Shown here: piece by piece, positions 63,150 to 64,000 of the stretch
Numbering within the stretch: position 1 is the first letter of the stretch
Layout of the letters: each line of letters opens with the position of its first letter
DNA from: an uncultured Bacteroides sp.
GTDB taxonomy: Bacteria; Bacteroidota; Bacteroidia; Bacteroidales; Bacteroidaceae
Assembly (NCBI GenBank): GCA_900556625.1
Contig: USPQ01000002.1
Location: forward strand, 6,507 to 70,506
DNA: 64,000 bases
Reading direction: 5' to 3'
The notes under the pieces: model-generated
What the model was told of the DNA's origin: nothing
Databases searched by the model: none
Seen by the model: only the letters and a program-made list of their open reading frames with translations
Program-made: the position numbers and the translations under genes

Positions 63150-63635
63150 TTATCGGTTCGACATCTTTTTCAGTTTCTCTTTAATACGATGAATACGGAT
63201 GGCCACATTATTGCGACCCACTCCTACTATTTCCGCTATTTCATCATAACTTTTTTCATCCAACCAAAGCATAATATACATCTTATCTACATTATCTAAT
63301 TGATGTATAAGCTGATACAGATGTTTCATGCATTCGTCATGTTCGCAATCATCCAGTATATCTATGTCTTGTTTCAATGGTACATAATCATAATTCTTCT
63401 TTTTCCGCAGGTTTGTGATGCAAGTGTTGAGTGTAATCCGATATATCCATGTGCTCACGCTACTATGACCTTTAAAGTTCCGAAAGCTCTTCCACAAACT
63501 AAGAACGACATCCTGATACAAATCATTAATATCATCATTGTCCCTCGCATACATAAAACATATCTTATAAATGATACGTTTGTTCTGCAATAGCATATCT
63601 ATAAATTCTTTATTGTCATTCATCGTTCTTAGCAT
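63150..63635 (-). CDS. ECF-type RNA polymerase sigma factor
   Basis: A 161-residue sigma-70 family factor. Region 2 (about 10-80: YKICFMYARDNDDINDLYQD, FRNFKGHSSVSTWIYRITLN) and region 4 (about 105-155: KMYIMLWLDEKSYDEIAEIV, VGRNNVAIRIHRIKEKLKK) are clear. A start at 63623 (MNDNKEF) is an alternative. It heads a three-gene operon with the membrane protein and the SecD-P1-like protein. Confidence 0.92.
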   Translation of the reverse strand: MLRTMNDNKEFIDMLLQNKRIIYKICFMYARDNDDINDLYQDVVLSLWKSFRNFKGHSSVSTWIYRITLNTCITNLRKKKNYDYVPLKQDIDILDDCEHDECMKHLYQLIHQLDNVDKMYIMLWLDEKSYDEIAEIVGVGRNNVAIRIHRIKEKLKKMSNR

Positions 63636-63946
63636 TTGTCCCGTTAGTCGTCAAAATAATCATTTAGTTACAAAGAGAAACATAAAAAACTGCATTTTTA
63701 TGACTTTGCAGATTTCTTTTTTAAACCGGATTACATTCTTACAAAGAAAAAACAAGTTCGCGATTTAAATCGGAAATAAACTTTCCTATATATTAAGGTA
63801 TACAAGTATATATACTTCCCGGTATTTTTAAGAGAGCGTACATTTTCTCACAAAAAAATCTGCCATTTATTCCACTGATTTTCAATATAAAACAAAACAT
63901 CAAGAGAAAAAAACGACTATTTTATCGAAAAAAATTTAATGAATAG
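63636..63946. other. AT-rich intergenic region
   Basis: No gene is supported. It must contain the promoter of the minus-strand sigma operon, but I find no exact TAnnTTTG there; an ECF-type promoter may be used. Confidence 0.4.
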
Positions 63947-63977
63947 TTTGTCAGTTTCAAAAAAGTTCCTACCTTTG
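63947..63977 (+). promoter_or_regulatory. consensus promoter for a gene beyond the window
   Basis: TTTG (63947-63950), a 19-base spacer and TACCTTTG (63970-63977) match the Bacteroides consensus exactly, pointing out of the window on the plus strand. A strongly expressed gene probably follows. Confidence 0.8.
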
Positions 63978-64000
63978 CATCCGCAATCGAGAAACAAACA

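Overview
The window looks like chromosomal DNA of a gut Bacteroides (phylum Bacteroidota). The evidence is a SusC/SusD glycan-uptake locus with an anti-sigma gene, promoters of the TTTG / TAnnTTTG type, many Bacteroides-style lipoproteins, a type V (Mfa/FimA-like) fimbrial operon with DUF3575 and DUF3868 proteins, and the Bacteroidota form of the division and cell wall (dcw) cluster. I saw no rRNA, tRNA or CRISPR array.

Layout. 1-9.5 kb: a polysaccharide utilization locus with a FecR-type anti-sigma factor, a SusC transporter with an STN signalling domain, a SusD-like protein, a GH18 endoglycosidase-like lipoprotein and two surface glycan-binding lipoproteins. This fits capture and release of N-glycan-type sugars. 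9.6-13.4 kb: an unknown lipoprotein, an M20 deacylase (ArgE-like) with a good promoter, and a DUF2059 protein. 13.7-22.1 kb: an accessory locus of unknown function, mostly on the minus strand. It holds a transglutaminase-like lipoprotein, an O-antigen-ligase-like membrane protein, a TlpA-type thioredoxin broken by an in-frame TAA, two related small proteins, a lipoprotein with a cysteine-rich tail and a DUF1573 lipoprotein. Divergent from these is a lipoprotein with a symmetric C-X21-C-X8-C-X21-C tail, plus a small membrane protein. 22.1-24.9 kb: a membrane-anchored regulator, tag and galM. 25-29.3 kb: the coupled operon dut - TPR lipoprotein - DUF4292 - EnvC-like. 29.4-33.4 kb: dgt, the glycine-lipid acyltransferase pair (glsA/glsB-like) and an ECF-type sigma factor.

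33.7-50 kb is the dcw cluster in one direction: mraZ, rsmH, ftsL-like, ftsI with PASTA, murE, mraY, murD, ftsW, murG, murC, ftsQ, ftsA, ftsZ, then yqeY. Three 10-bp repeats starting TGG, overlapping the -33 region upstream of mraZ, look like MraZ boxes.

50-58.8 kb is the most striking part. It contains a 131-bp MITE with an 8-bp target duplication, an array of GAAACA-N3-TGTTTC palindromes every 22-23 bp, and a tyrosine recombinase gene. Next come two perfect 25-bp inverted repeats (51741-51765 and 52017-52041) enclosing 251 bp that carry a consensus Bacteroides promoter pointing away from the fimbrial operon. The simplest reading is a phase-variable invertible promoter, captured here in the OFF orientation, controlling the seven-gene operon at 52059-58579. 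58.8-64 kb: a PagL-like lipid A deacylase with a partner lipoprotein, recO, and an ECF sigma operon with a four-TM protein and a SecD-P1-like protein. The window ends in a consensus plus-strand promoter for a gene outside it.
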